Shown here: positions 1-11,201 of the stretch, in pieces
Layout: the number at the start of each line of letters is the position of its first letter
Position numbering within the stretch: the stretch's first letter is position 1
Assembly (NCBI GenBank): GCA_030015575.1
Contig: JASDDO010000026.1
Location: forward strand, 452,639,096 to 452,703,095
Source of the DNA: Agapanthus africanus
Taxonomy: Eukaryota; Streptophyta; Magnoliopsida; Asparagales; Amaryllidaceae
Reading direction: 5' to 3'
Length of the DNA: 64,000 nucleotides
Notes under the pieces: generated by a model
Told to the model about the DNA's origin: nothing
The model's database searches: none
The model's input: the letters and a program-made list of their open reading frames with translations, nothing else
Translations under genes and position numbers: made by a program

Positions 1-1146
1 GAAATGAAATAGGAGCTCATATAAGATATGTGCGGGACCGAGAATAATACCAGTATGTGATACTGAATTCTATTCTCACGATCTGTATCATTGGACGGTT
101 AGATGAGATATAGCCGGGTTACCGAATCAAGTGTTGATTCGATACATTGATACACTTGATATTAGTCGGTTATATGCAGTATGACCGGATCATTAAATCA
201 AGTATTGATTTAATGATTTAATGTATATCATATATTTGATATATTACTTTACATTAACCAGTATTGGTTCACTTAAGATTATTTTCTCACTTGAATGTGC
301 ACATTGTATATATGATATAGTTTTGTGCACTATTTTGTATCATGTTTGATGATACATGCAAACTTGGTTGTGTGTATGCTTTAGACCATGTTTAGGTAAA
401 TGGTTAGGGTTTTTATTTATTTATTTATTTATTCTTTTTGGCAAAAATAAAATGGTGGCATTCTTTGTTTTTATTTGAAGCTTCATGAAGCTTTGAAAAG
501 TTCAAACCATTTTGTTTTTTCCTTAACCTAACCATTTGCCTAAACCCTAGTTTATTCTCTACATTAGTTTACCTCATCCATGGTTGCTAAAAGATAGACT
601 TCACTTGTATTTTCTTTTTTAGATAATTCATTTTTTCATTTCTTTCTTCTTCTTCTTCTTGATGAAGAAAGAAAACCTTTGCTAGAAATTTACAAGTGAT
701 GAATCCAAGTGAGAAATCCAAATCTAAAGTGAACCCACTTCCTATTTCTTCATCCTCTATCACTTTCCATGTTGTATAGGGTATTTTCTTCACAAGGTTG
801 ATGACCAAGTGAAGATGGAGCTTGAGTTTGAGTCGCCTCGACGTAGATCATCTTCGGCATCGAAGTCAACGACCTAGCCCGCCCATTTCTCCGATGAAAC
901 CGACGCTAGAGTCCGGGATTCCGATGATCGCAGCGGAGGGACGTCAACACGGAGCTAGAGAAGTGGAGGACCGGATATACAAAGGTTGTATTTCCATTCA
1001 CTTAGTAGCAAAGTAGTTTGCTAGCTTTAGTTTTCGCCTTTACTCTAGTTAACGATCTAGTTTAGGGTTTCTCGGCATCGGAAAATTTTGAATTTGGCAT
1101 GGTTGATGCCTTGTGGAACCTCTTTTCTGTGCCTAGGAACCCTACA
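1..1146 (+). mobile_element. Right-hand part of a Ty1/copia LTR
   Basis: Seen: the stretch ends in ...CCTACA at 1146 and is followed by aataa, the expected 5-bp TSD, because uninterrupted L-family sequence at about 25720 reads ttaataatgtc across this point. Blocks near 975-1120 (tacaaaggttgta, a run of agtagcaaag, a ggcatggttgatgcc segment) resemble the end of the copia LTR at 29197-29405. No primer site follows, so this is a 3' LTR or a solo LTR. The left end lies outside the window. The first 360 bases hold several short palindromes, including a 12-bp arm pair at 190-201 and 205-216. No coding region was recognised. Assignment to copia is by resemblance only. Confidence 0.5.
390..545. repeat. 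156-bp foldback (MITE-like) with 19-bp arms
   Basis: The segment starts with GTTTAGGTAAATGGTTAGG at 390-408. It ends at 527-545 with the reverse complement, one mismatch in 19. An inner palindrome around gaagcttcatgaagcttt sits near 478-495. There is no clear target duplication. It could be a small nonautonomous DNA transposon inside the copia LTR, or an LTR-encoded hairpin like others in this window. Confidence 0.45.
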
Positions 1147-1437
1147 AATAATGTCATGAATAATCTAATTAGATTTTTCTCTTAGTTATATTCATAGTTT
1201 ATAAAAACCTAGTTTGTTAAAAAGCTTAAGTTTGGACATTTTTCAAGTAACAACTTGTAATTAGCAACTAGATTAGTTTTAACAAGTTTTAAGATGCTAG
1301 CCCACATCACACAACCATGCACAATTGATCAGAACCCAACTCCAAAACAAAACCCTAACTTGAATTTCTTAATCATGCAATTGAACCCAATTAAAACCTA
1401 ATTAAAACTTAATTAAAATCTTAGATTAGAACAAGTA

Positions 1438-4400
1438 TGTAACATTCTGAAATTTTAGAAATAAATAAAATTAATTAATTAAATAATAAATGGTTAAATT
1501 AAAAAGTTTTTAAAACCAAATAAGACCATTTCATAAGATGTATGTAAAACAAATTAAATTAAAATTTCAATATGCAACATAAATAAATTATAAGGGTTTA
1601 AATGTGAATTTTAGCTTCAATTTAATAAAAAGAGTGTTTTATAATAACATAAGTGTGAAGGATTTTTATATAAAATTTAGGAAAATTATGCAAATTTGGA
1701 TTTGTGAGGGTGTAAGGGGAAAATGGGTAGAAAATGTTTTAGTTCAGAATTTAATTACAAATTGAATCAATTTGGAAGAGATAATGTTTTGCCACCACTT
1801 CCTCTCATGCACAACACCATCCCCACACCCCCTCCTTGCATGAAACCACCACATCATGCTTGGTGACACCTCTTCCTACACCTCACCCTTTCCCTCACCA
1901 TTTATATAAGGTGTTCAGATCAATTAATCAAGTTAAAACTTCTGAAAATTCAAAAGAAAGAAAAGAAAAACAAAACAAAATAAAGAAGAACAGGAGAAGA
2001 GAAGAGGGACTAGTCAAGGAGTTCATCATCAAGCTAGGGCTAGGAGCTTGTTCATCTTGGGGAGAGTTATTCCAGCAATATTTTTGTAGGTAAAATCCTT
2101 AATCACAGTAGGGATTTAATTCTGTAACTAGTCCATAGTTTGAAACCAAAGTGTCCGTAATATCATATTTTTTTGGCAAAACTGAATTCTGTTATAATCT
2201 GCTATAGTTTAGATAAAAATCAAATTAACAAAACAGTGCCAGAATGATGTATGTGGGACCTAGAACAAACCATAGAAGCACAAGCCCAAGGGATCGATTT
2301 TGGGCTGGCGACCATTAGACAAATTCCGGCATGGCCGGATTTTTGGGGAAGTTTGGTGATTTGGCTTTTTGGGTAGGTCTCTGTGTAGGTTGTTGGTTAA
2401 TTTGGTATTCTTTACTTAAGTTAGTTTAACAGTATATAAAATCTGAAAGCTAATATCGGAAAAAGTGATCTAAAATCTAAAATACGACACGGTTATAACG
2501 TAACGCGATCTGTTTTCCGTCGCGATGCAGAGTCGGGTTAGATTTCAGTGAGGTTAAATATTAGATCGTTTGCGATGGTCGTACGTAGTGTAATTAGTAT
2601 GTACAACTTGCATTTTATTGATTTTGACGTATCGGAATGTAGCCATTTCCTTATACAAGTTATTGCTATCTTAAATTCAAATACGGGGACTTCGGAGGCC
2701 ACAAGGAAAGGAAAAGGATTGGCGATTCCTGAGTAGATACGACGTATTTCTGGTGAGTAGATTTACATCTACGGGGGATGTCGGGTGGATGGCGTATAGC
2801 ACCCCCGCAACCTTATAACTATTATTGTGATATCTAGTTTAATTAGCTTTTCTTCAAAGTCTTGATACAGTATTGCAACTTGTATGCCCCCTGTTTGCAT
2901 AAGGTTTCATATGAAGTTTTTAAATGAGATATACATGATATTAATCCGTATGATATGGGTATGATTTGATGGGTTTGTATAAGGGATCTTGCCGTACTTA
3001 AGATAATATGGATAAAGTGATATGATGAGCTATAATACAAGGATTATACGTATCGGAAATGATAAACTTTGTATGCCGAATAACAGTCAATTTATTCTTT
3101 GACTTGTAGAGATAGATTATGTTCTGTTTTAGGATGTAATACTGGTATGAGCTATATTATTTTAAAAACCACGGTTCGTTGTCTTTTAAATAAACTACCT
3201 GGATGCGTTCCAGTTTTTAAAGCAAACATCTATTTTAAATCTAAGGCAGCTTCCTTATTTCAAACTTAATGTTCCGATCATTTCTAAAAATAATGGTATA
3301 GCTCATAACAAGTAATTACAATAAGTATGTTTAGATTACTTTACAGGTCTGCATTATATTATCTATATTATATGTTTCTACTTTACGCACACTCTGATAG
3401 AACACTGCACAAATACCAATGAGTACTATGCTGCACAAGCACGTAAATATATGTTATACTACACCTCATTGGTACTGCCATGTCACTGTAGAATCGTTCT
3501 GTTATATATGTTAATATATAAATTGTTACACCATACAACACTTGCACAAATACTAATGATTTCTATGTTGCACGAGGATAGACGCGTATGCTACACCACA
3601 CAGCATTAGTAGTGCCATGACACATTAGAATTAAAAATCATTATGTTATGTGATATGAGTACGTAGTCTTTTCCTATTCATGTTGTAGTACTATAGATGC
3701 TGTATTTGATTTCTTGGGATTTCTGAATATTTTACTCATGATGATATATATAGCGGTGGTATGGGACACTATTATATATATACATATATAATATATCATC
3801 AATACAACCTATGCAAGTTTCTTATTCCTCACTTGATATTTTTACATGATAAGTAAACGTCCACCAGGAGATTTGTGTTTTCTGATTTGGATATCCTGAC
3901 CGAGTCGGTGGGTATACGGTTACGGATTTAAAATTTTATCCAGACTGAGTCGGTGGGGATACAGTTGGATACCTGGTGGACCCGGTCTAGACCGAGGGGC
4001 AGGATAGCCGCATTTGAGGCGGGGGAGCCTAATGAGGTGACTCGATTCCGGAGATAAAATGAACACGGCAGATATCCATGGGATACTGACTGGGGTTCGA
4101 TTAGGTATGGCAGATATCCAGGAGATACTGATCGTAGCCAGGATATCGGTTGGCAATCATCTATTGAGGTGGTGTCGACAATATCTGTATTTATGTGTCG
4201 ATGATGGACACGAGAGATTGCGGATTTCGATGTCGATGCTGGACATCCATATGTATATTGATGTGATCATTATCTTGAGGTACACAGTTAGATATGTATT
4301 TATTGGATTCCACCAGGACTGATCCGGGGGACAGTACCTGCCTATAATTGTACAGACATTTATAGACAAAAAGGGAGTTCCAATACGGATAATAGATTCA

Positions 4401-5148
4401 TGATTTTGATTCATATGATATTGAGATATTGCACTCGTGATTGCATGATAGTCAGTATTGCACCTTTGCATATCATATAGTATATCGATACAGGTTATGA
4501 TAGTACTATACTTATGACCTAGGTATCGTCATGCATTTCGATTTCTACCTTTAGATGTACTTTTATTCACTGAGTTGGCAACTCATCCCCGTTGTGGCAC
4601 AATTTCTTGCAGGTTTTACCGCTTGGATTATCAGCGGTTTGGGCACACATTCTTTTAGGGATTGATGGGTAAGTGAGTTGTTATTGTATCCTACTCACTC
4701 TTGATTATTCATATATTCTTGTATCTAGCGGAAACTCCATCAACCTAGAAATGATATACTATGGACTTAGAAGCGAGACTTATAGTTTATGTGTGGTGAT
4801 GTCACACTCTTTAGAGTCGACATTTGTTATAGATTTGTTTGGCTGTTCCGTCGTTTGGACGTGAAAGATAGCTTCCATTGGGATGCTATTTTATTATGTT
4901 GTAACGGCTTTTTATAAAAATGTAAAGGAAGTGATGTCAAGTTTCAAAACGTCATAAAGGTTGTTCAACATACTTAGTTAAATTTAGATGTTATTTAAAT
5001 TGATTTTATTGAATGATTATTTAAACCCCACCTCCAATATTTTCAAAAAGGGTGTAGGTTCCGGGTTTCGGCTTACTTGGATTGCGTCGATGTCTTTTGA
5101 TGTCATGTGATTTAAGTGCCGGTCACGTGCCATTTTTGGGTCGTGACA
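1438..5148 (+). mobile_element. Solo LTR L-a (L family), TSD aagta
   Basis: It begins TGTAACATTC and ends GGGTCGTGACA, and is flanked by aagta at 1433-1437 and 5149-5153. The uninterrupted target (aacaagtatcaattgg) is present at about 26008. There is no primer site, PPT or internal region, so it is a solo LTR of 3,711 bp. It shares conserved blocks with the other L LTRs: donor-like GT at 2090; a block ending at the donor 2752/2753 followed by the gtagatttacatctac palindrome; the gagttggcaactc palindrome (about 4572) with acceptor at 4612; donor at 4668/4669; acceptor at 4728. In this copy the acceptor before the second block is degraded. Hairpins at 3414-3474 and 3551-3611 have different but internally complementary arms. 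Confidence 0.8.
1903..1910 (+). promoter_or_regulatory. Candidate TATA box of L-a LTR
   Basis: TATATAAG lies in a C-rich context about 465 bp into the LTR. It precedes a purine-rich stretch and the first conserved donor site at 2090, the order expected for a promoter at the U3/R boundary. Confidence 0.5.
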
Positions 5149-6037
5149 AAGTATCAATTGGAAAAGGGTTATACCTCAAACTAGTTTGAAATGAGATCCA
5201 CACTTGCCAAAACATAGCCCCCAAAATGTCAACTTTCTCTAAGGATTCAAGCTAGCATGGGCAAGGAAATAATGGTTCAAGGTTCGATTTGAGTTTTAGC
5301 TTGATTTGTGATGGAATTTTGGAGATTTTTTTGAAGGGTTTTGAGTGGAATGAGAGGAGAAAAAGGGGAGGGAAGATGAGGGGGCTCGGCTGCAGCATTG
5401 GGCAAGAGAGGAGAGAGGGTGAGGTGGGGAAAAGTCAAGTGAAGAAAGTCAAAACTTCACCAAAGTCAAAGTCCATACTCATTTTACTATTTCTCTCATT
5501 TCCTTTGTTTTCTTTTCTTTCAAAACCCTTTTCAAGTGGGGAAAAATTGGGAATGGGCTGCCAAGGGGCTCGGCCAGCAAGACATGGGGATGGGTTGGGT
5601 TTGTGTGGGTGAAAAAAATGATAAATGTTATACCCCAATTCTATTTACACTAATATCACTATTTAAGCATTTTTCTTCGATATTTCTAAAGCCGTTTAAC
5701 AACTTCATTTCATTTCACAAACAATATTTTACAAGTTAGTTTAGTGTGTCATGATGCACAAAATTTGTATTAACCCATTCCAATTTGTAATTTTCCCTAA
5801 TTAAATGTATTAGTGACGGCTTAAAATAATATTAAAATAATTATTTTCGGAAAAATTTTCAAAAAATTAGAAATTTTACCAGTGGCTCAAAAAACACCAA
5901 ATACCAGCAATTTCATAGCTAGAATATGTATATTTAATTTTATATTTAAAGATATTTATGTCTTGATTTTTACGGAAAACACCTGTTATTTTACCGATTT
6001 TCCGAAATTTCACCTAAACGATTTTCGACACGTTACA

Positions 6038-6053
6038 ATCTTCCCCCTTAAAG
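6038..6053 (-). other. L1 polypurine tract
   Basis: The minus strand reads ctttaagggggaagat, immediately followed by the LTR start TGTAACG. The same context (tttctttaaggggggaaga, then TTGTAGCG) occurs on the plus strand in L-d at 46543-46561. Confidence 0.75.
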
Positions 6054-6438
6054 AAATTCGGTCCCCGAATTTAAATTAAAACTCCCCACAATTACTAAAA
6101 CATTTAAGCAAAACCATCAAGTCGTCGGGGCTTCGAAATTATAAATACATAACACACATCGTAACGCAATGCATACGCATGAAAAACAGATATATAAACC
6201 AAAAATCAAAACTCCGTCAAGTATCCCGCAATCATCAGAATTATGATGAAGACACCAATGTCAAGATCCAAAACGAAAATCAATATGATATACATCAAAA
6301 CTATACCTGTAAACGTCAGAACTATATAGGTAAACATCATTAAAACATCTTCAAGCAATGCATGCCAAACTTTTTTCAAATCGATGTGCGATGTGTGTAT
6401 CACTGCACAGTGGTGGACGTCCATTGTGAGAAAATAAC
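6054..6438 (-). mobile_element. L1 internal region, 3'-most segment
   Basis: Reverse complement of the L-d internal region just upstream of its PPT (about 46200-46546). It is noncoding as far as can be seen; the reading frames here are short and not shared. The interruption by L-b after 6438 falls inside a segment that resumes at 10104. Confidence 0.6.
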
Positions 6439-9400
6439 TGTAGCGTCTTGAAAAGTCGTTTTGGTGTTTTCCTGAAATTCGGTGAAAATTCGGTATTTTT
6501 CCGAAAACTGTCTTTCTCGTTATTTTGCAGTTTAGGACTAATTATACCTAAAATGGATAGGTAATTACTTGTTTTTAGTAGCTAATGAGTTACTTATGAA
6601 ATTCTGGTCGTTTAAAAATTTTCCCTAATTTTTCAATTTTTTTATATTATTTTAAGCCGGTAAGAAAATACATTAATTTAGCGATAAATACAAATTTTTC
6701 CGGGCTAATTTTAATCTTTAAAATTATGTTAATTAAAATCTAGTTGTAACATAAATTTTTAGTATTTTATTTTGATTTTTAACAAATTTTTATGATAGGA
6801 AACGAATTTATTGAATTTTAAGCTAAAACTTGCAATTTTTGACTTGTAGGGGGTCTTTTTGCATAAAATTTCTTTTGTAAAACCCCTCTCTCTCTTCCCT
6901 CAGCCCTAGGACAGCCCCACCTTGATCAAGTCCAGAAATTTCTGGCCTCACCTTGCTTTTTCTTCATGTGTGGAATTGTTTTGTTTAGGAATTTATTTTA
7001 AAAATAGTTGTTGAAGTATGGTGCTTTGACTTTTGGGAGAGTTGACCAATGACTTTTCCTACACACCCACACCCTCCCCTTCCCCCTAATCTGGCCGAAA
7101 CCTGCACCCCCTCCTCTTCATCTCTTTTCTTTTTATTTCTTCAAAATTCTTCATGTTTAATTCAACAAAATTGCAATTTCAAGCTTACAAATTAAACCCA
7201 TCCTTCATCTTTCTTTTCCTTCACCTCCCTAGCTTGGATCTTGTTGCTTGAGGCCATCATTTGGAGCAAATTTATTCTTGCTAGATCTCAAATTGAGGTA
7301 TAATTTCCATCAAGTTAATTTCTTTTGGCTAAATTCCTTTAATTATATGGTTTTAGTGTTAAAAGTTTAGTTAATTTCTAATCTAGTTTATAAAAGAGTA
7401 GTTTGTTTTAAACTAGGGTTTGTTAGCACACCATTATGTGGTTAATTAAATTTATTTTGCTTGCTAGTTCCTACACAACCAAATCAAAGAAGTTACCTTG
7501 TTTATGTGGTCTTCAAATTATGCTAATTTAGTTAATTTTAAAAGTTTGATTTTGGTTGTAAATTGTTGTTTTAGGAAATTCAAGAGAGGGTTTATGTATG
7601 GAAAATGGGTTGTGAAGCATGATTAATGAGTTGAATTAGGGTTTGAAAACCATTATTTAGTTGATTAAATCTAATTTGTTATCTAGTTGTTTTGCTAACC
7701 TAATCTAGATGGTTAACTTGCTAATTGAGTTATAAATTAGTGTTAATTTAAGGTTTTCATATATAGTTTGGATTAAGAATTGCTAGGTTATATAATTCAA
7801 GTAATGGTTGTTTATGGAAAATAGGTTTTGAATCTTTGCTAATGTGTTGTAATTATGGTGTTTGTAGATTGCTTGTTGTGTGGTTGGATTGTGATAACCG
7901 TATCGCTAATTTTTGATTTTTGCACCAAAATTGCTAGTTTGTGCTTACTAGGTTTTTATTAAATTATTTGGTGAATTATTTGTGACACCTTGGGGATGTT
8001 TTTAGCATCTCCTATGACGTTTAGGATGCGTGAGTGCGGATTTTTGAGTAGTCGGGTTTTAGTTTTGCCGGGCGACCAAATCGGCGTTTTTTTGGCGGTT
8101 TTTGCGATTTTCGCGTATGTTCCGCGCACTTTGTGCACGTTGTACCTAGCTAGCGAACATTAGTAGTTTCGTTGGGATTTTGCGTCGTTCTTGATATGTA
8201 ACCTTATGTTTGGTATTGATGTAAATTCCAGGTTCGGTCGCGGAGACGTCAGACGCGGCGCGAAAGGGGAAAGCGGTGATTGGACACAGCTAGCCAGGGA
8301 TTCCGGTGAGTAGATGTAACATCTACGGGGGACTATCGTTGGATGGCGCAAGCCGCCCGATAGTTTTAGTAACTTACAAGATCCTTAGTGATGTTAGTAA
8401 TTAGGGGTGAAATACTTAGTTGACTATTTGCTGCATCCATGCATTATATTGACATACCTATACGAAACCATTTTATAGGACACCTGCACCATTGCCAGGG
8501 TTTTTATATGCAGCACGAGCACTATTCATGCTTACACACACACCCTGGTAATTGCCATGCCACCACACTAGATAACCTTTAAATTGAAACCTTTTACTAA
8601 TTGATACTTAAACTTGTGCTATTGCCTTTAATTCCTTAAAATGAAACCGTAGGATTGCTATTCATGTTCATGTACTTCATCATATTAATTGTTCATGCTT
8701 AATCTATTAATCACACATCGCAACTTGATTATTGATACCATATGCATTCATTATCATTGATATATGCACTTATGAGGATTTCTTGAGATTTTATGATATT
8801 TCTGGATTTCGGGGGAAAGCCGCAAAATTTCTAAACTTATTATATTTTTAAAATATGTAAATTGCGGTTTTCTAGTGATGTAAGTGTCGTCCACCATGAG
8901 TTTGCTGTGGTTTTGGAAATCCGTGTCGAGGAGTGGAGGAACCGTCACGGGTACATGGTGGGCCCGGTAAGGTACCCCGGGGCAAGAGGAATGTGGTGTT
9001 GACGTTGAGCCTGGCAGGGGACGGATTACCTACCGGTGACTGTTTGGGACGGCGGATATCCAGAGGATACCGACCGTGGCCGCTAGATGATGAGATATTG
9101 ATATTTGAGATGGGTCAGCCGGACGGCTGAGGCCAGAGATACATTGATATGAGATTTGAGACAGTTTTGAGGTGTCGATGCTGGACACAGGTTCTTGTTG
9201 ATTCTATTGGTATTTTGATGGTATTTCAAAAGACATTCTTAAAGGGAAAAACATGATTTCTTATACTTACACATTCAGATCACGAGTTGATTCGCATTGC
9301 ATTCATACCTGCTAGTATATCCATATTGCATACATACTTGCCATTATGTCCTGCCTTACCTGTATTTAGATGCTAGGATGCTTGTGTGCATGCATTCGAT

Positions 9401-10098
9401 AGCCTGTGTAGATGTTATTTATTACTCACGAGTTGGCAACTCACCCCGTTGTGCCATAGCCTTTTTCAGGTCCGCTCCGTCAGTACAGTAGCGGCGGGTG
9501 CGCTTGCTTCTTTTGCCTCCTTTGCCTGGACTCGAGGTTTTGCTCCTAGGTGGGTTATATCATTATTTTTGTACCACCTTGTATATTCTTTGTATCTAGT
9601 ACACTCCATCTACTGTATCTACCAGCATTATTGTATATTGACCTAGAGATGAGACTGTGAGATTTGTAGACTTTTATGCTGTATTTGGGGGTCGAGCTCA
9701 CTTGAGTCGACATGCTGTTTTCTTATGCTTCTTTATGATTATTTCGCATGTTGTTGCTTTATATTGCATGGGATTTATGACCGCCTTGTGGCGAAGGGCT
9801 AGCTCCTGCTTGGGGATGCCTTATTTGTTGGATTCATATATATTTTTGTTGTACCCAGTTTGGGGGCCAGTATTTACAAAGGAGACTCTGCCGAAATTTT
9901 TGGAAAAATTGGTATTGTTTTTAAAAAGGGTTTTACATGACTTATTTGATAAACTCGCTTTCAATTGATTAGGTTTTCTTCACTCTTTTGCTTAATTGGT
10001 TTTTTTTTCTGGGCTTTGGCTTACTTATTTTACGGACGTCTTTAGACGTTTCGTAAACTTAAGTGCCAGTCACGTTTCGTACCCTGCGGGTCGTGACA
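6439..10098 (+). mobile_element. Solo LTR L-b (L family), TSD ataac
   Basis: It begins TGTAGCGTCTTG and ends GGGTCGTGACA, flanked by ataac at 6434-6438 and 10099-10103; 3,660 bp, no internal region. Candidate splice signals: donor GAG/GTATAA at 7297/7298; acceptor at 8230-8231, 74-bp block 8232-8305, donor GTGAGT; acceptor 9468-9469, block 9470-9549, donor GTGGGT; acceptor tctag at 9598-9599. The gtagatgtaacatctac palindrome follows the second donor, and gagttggcaactc precedes the third-block acceptor. A hairpin at 8491-8501 pairs with 8542-8552 (one G-T), and a small GTGTC/GACAC hairpin lies at 9172-9188. Confidence 0.8.
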
Positions 10099-10099
10099 A

Positions 10100-10103
<4 letters not shown>

Positions 10104-10130
<27 letters not shown>
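10104..10130. repeat. (AT)n microsatellite
   Basis: A pure AT dinucleotide run lies directly after the L-b target duplication, inside the L1 internal region. The L-d counterpart near 46165 has only a short tatata tract, so the run grew after the elements diverged. Confidence 0.9.
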
Positions 10131-10384
10131 CCTTTGTTTAACATGCATGTCCCGCCGTTTTGAAAACAATTTAGAAGGGCTTCTCTTTTTAAACAGTTTC
10201 GTGTCATCATTGTCACATAGGTAAATACTGAGACTATAGCTCCTCCTTGGAAATCCCTTCGATAACTACCAATGCTTGCAAAATATACTCAGGTACTGTC
10301 CTCTGACTTGTCCTGCTCAGTACCAAACCAAATAGAAAGTATCATAAAATATACTGCTCCAAAAGAAATCAATCCTAAATATAT

Positions 10385-10810
10385 ATGAATGCCACGTGCG
10401 TCTGGTGCACACGGAAATCGAAATCCATGAATGTACCATACATGTGCACAGAAACATCATCTAAGTGCAACGGGTGTGCACGAAAACACCTGTCAAAGGC
10501 AACGTGTGTGCCTGACAGTAAAACCAGGTGCATCTGATATGCACGAAGAATCTCGATTTAGTGCATCTAGCGTGCACCTAAATGGCATCAAGCGCCCACC
10601 TAAATCTCATCAAGCGCCTTAAGTATGCGCAAAATCCAAGTCAAGTGCACAAGGTGCACGAAAACAAATATCGAATATCAAAATCGAAATCGACGGTATA
10701 CAACATATCTCAATCCAAATCCAAATCAGGTATACCGTGGTATATAATCTCACAATCATGTGCATTAGCGTGCATAAAATCAAATCGAAATACTAAAAGT
10801 GCATGAAAAC
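10385..10810 (-). repeat. Hairpin array (GTGCA-type arms) in L1 internal region
   Basis: About ten short inverted repeats of the form arm-6 to 9 nt-arm, with arms such as GTGCA/TGCAC, GTGCG/CGCAC and TGTGC/GCACA. The homologous plus-strand array is at 45480-45905 in L-d. One member reads CTGTCA..GGCA...TGCC..ACAG here; in L-d the same hairpin is kept with different bases. Confidence 0.6.
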
Positions 10811-11201
10811 TATGCCGGACGCATAAGTCAAATCATATGCATGCCCTAGGCATGAAATCAAATATCATGAAACTCGGTCATCAAAACTCAATCATGAAAT
10901 AAATCACCCAAAAATACTTAAATCCAATGTGACGGATACGTGATAGTCAATCACAAAATCATAAATCATAAATGATGTCGTCGATATGTCCGTCCTTCAA
11001 AGTCGAGAAGGTGTCGGTGCATCCAATACTAGCAGAGAAAGATATCTACTTGCCTTCTGATCATGGCATGTCCCCTAGTGCCCTTAGGCTCTCGTCTCTC
11101 ACTGCAGATTGCTAAGTACATAGCTCCTCGGCTCAACGGTCCAATATAGAAACGATAACGGAAGCAGTCCGCTCTGACACATCCTCTAAAGATCTCTGGT
11201 C

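Larger units (their letters stand above)
1147..6037 (-). repeat. L1 3' LTR, U3 part, interrupted by L-a
   Basis: Bases 1147-1437 and 5149-6037 together match the U3 end of the L1 5' LTR at 25722-26894. On the minus strand the LTR begins TGTAACGTGTCGAAAATCG (6037 leftwards), directly downstream of the PPT. The remaining 3.5 kb of this LTR is displaced beyond the left edge by the copia insertion at 1-1146. The plus-strand ORFs at 5289-5739 are shadows in this noncoding U3. Confidence 0.65.
10104..11196 (-). mobile_element. L1 internal region, middle segment
   Basis: Reverse complement of L-d about 45100-46190. It contains the GTGCA hairpin array described separately (10385-10810) and otherwise noncoding AT-rich sequence up to the Copia-1 target site tggtc (11197-11201). 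No conserved reading frame was recognised. Confidence 0.6.

Noticed and set aside
5289-5739. Overlapping 60-110-aa frames, repeated at about 26163-26510 and 51603-51822
   Set aside because: Purine/pyrimidine-biased U3 sequence of the L1 LTR; frames differ between copies through indels.
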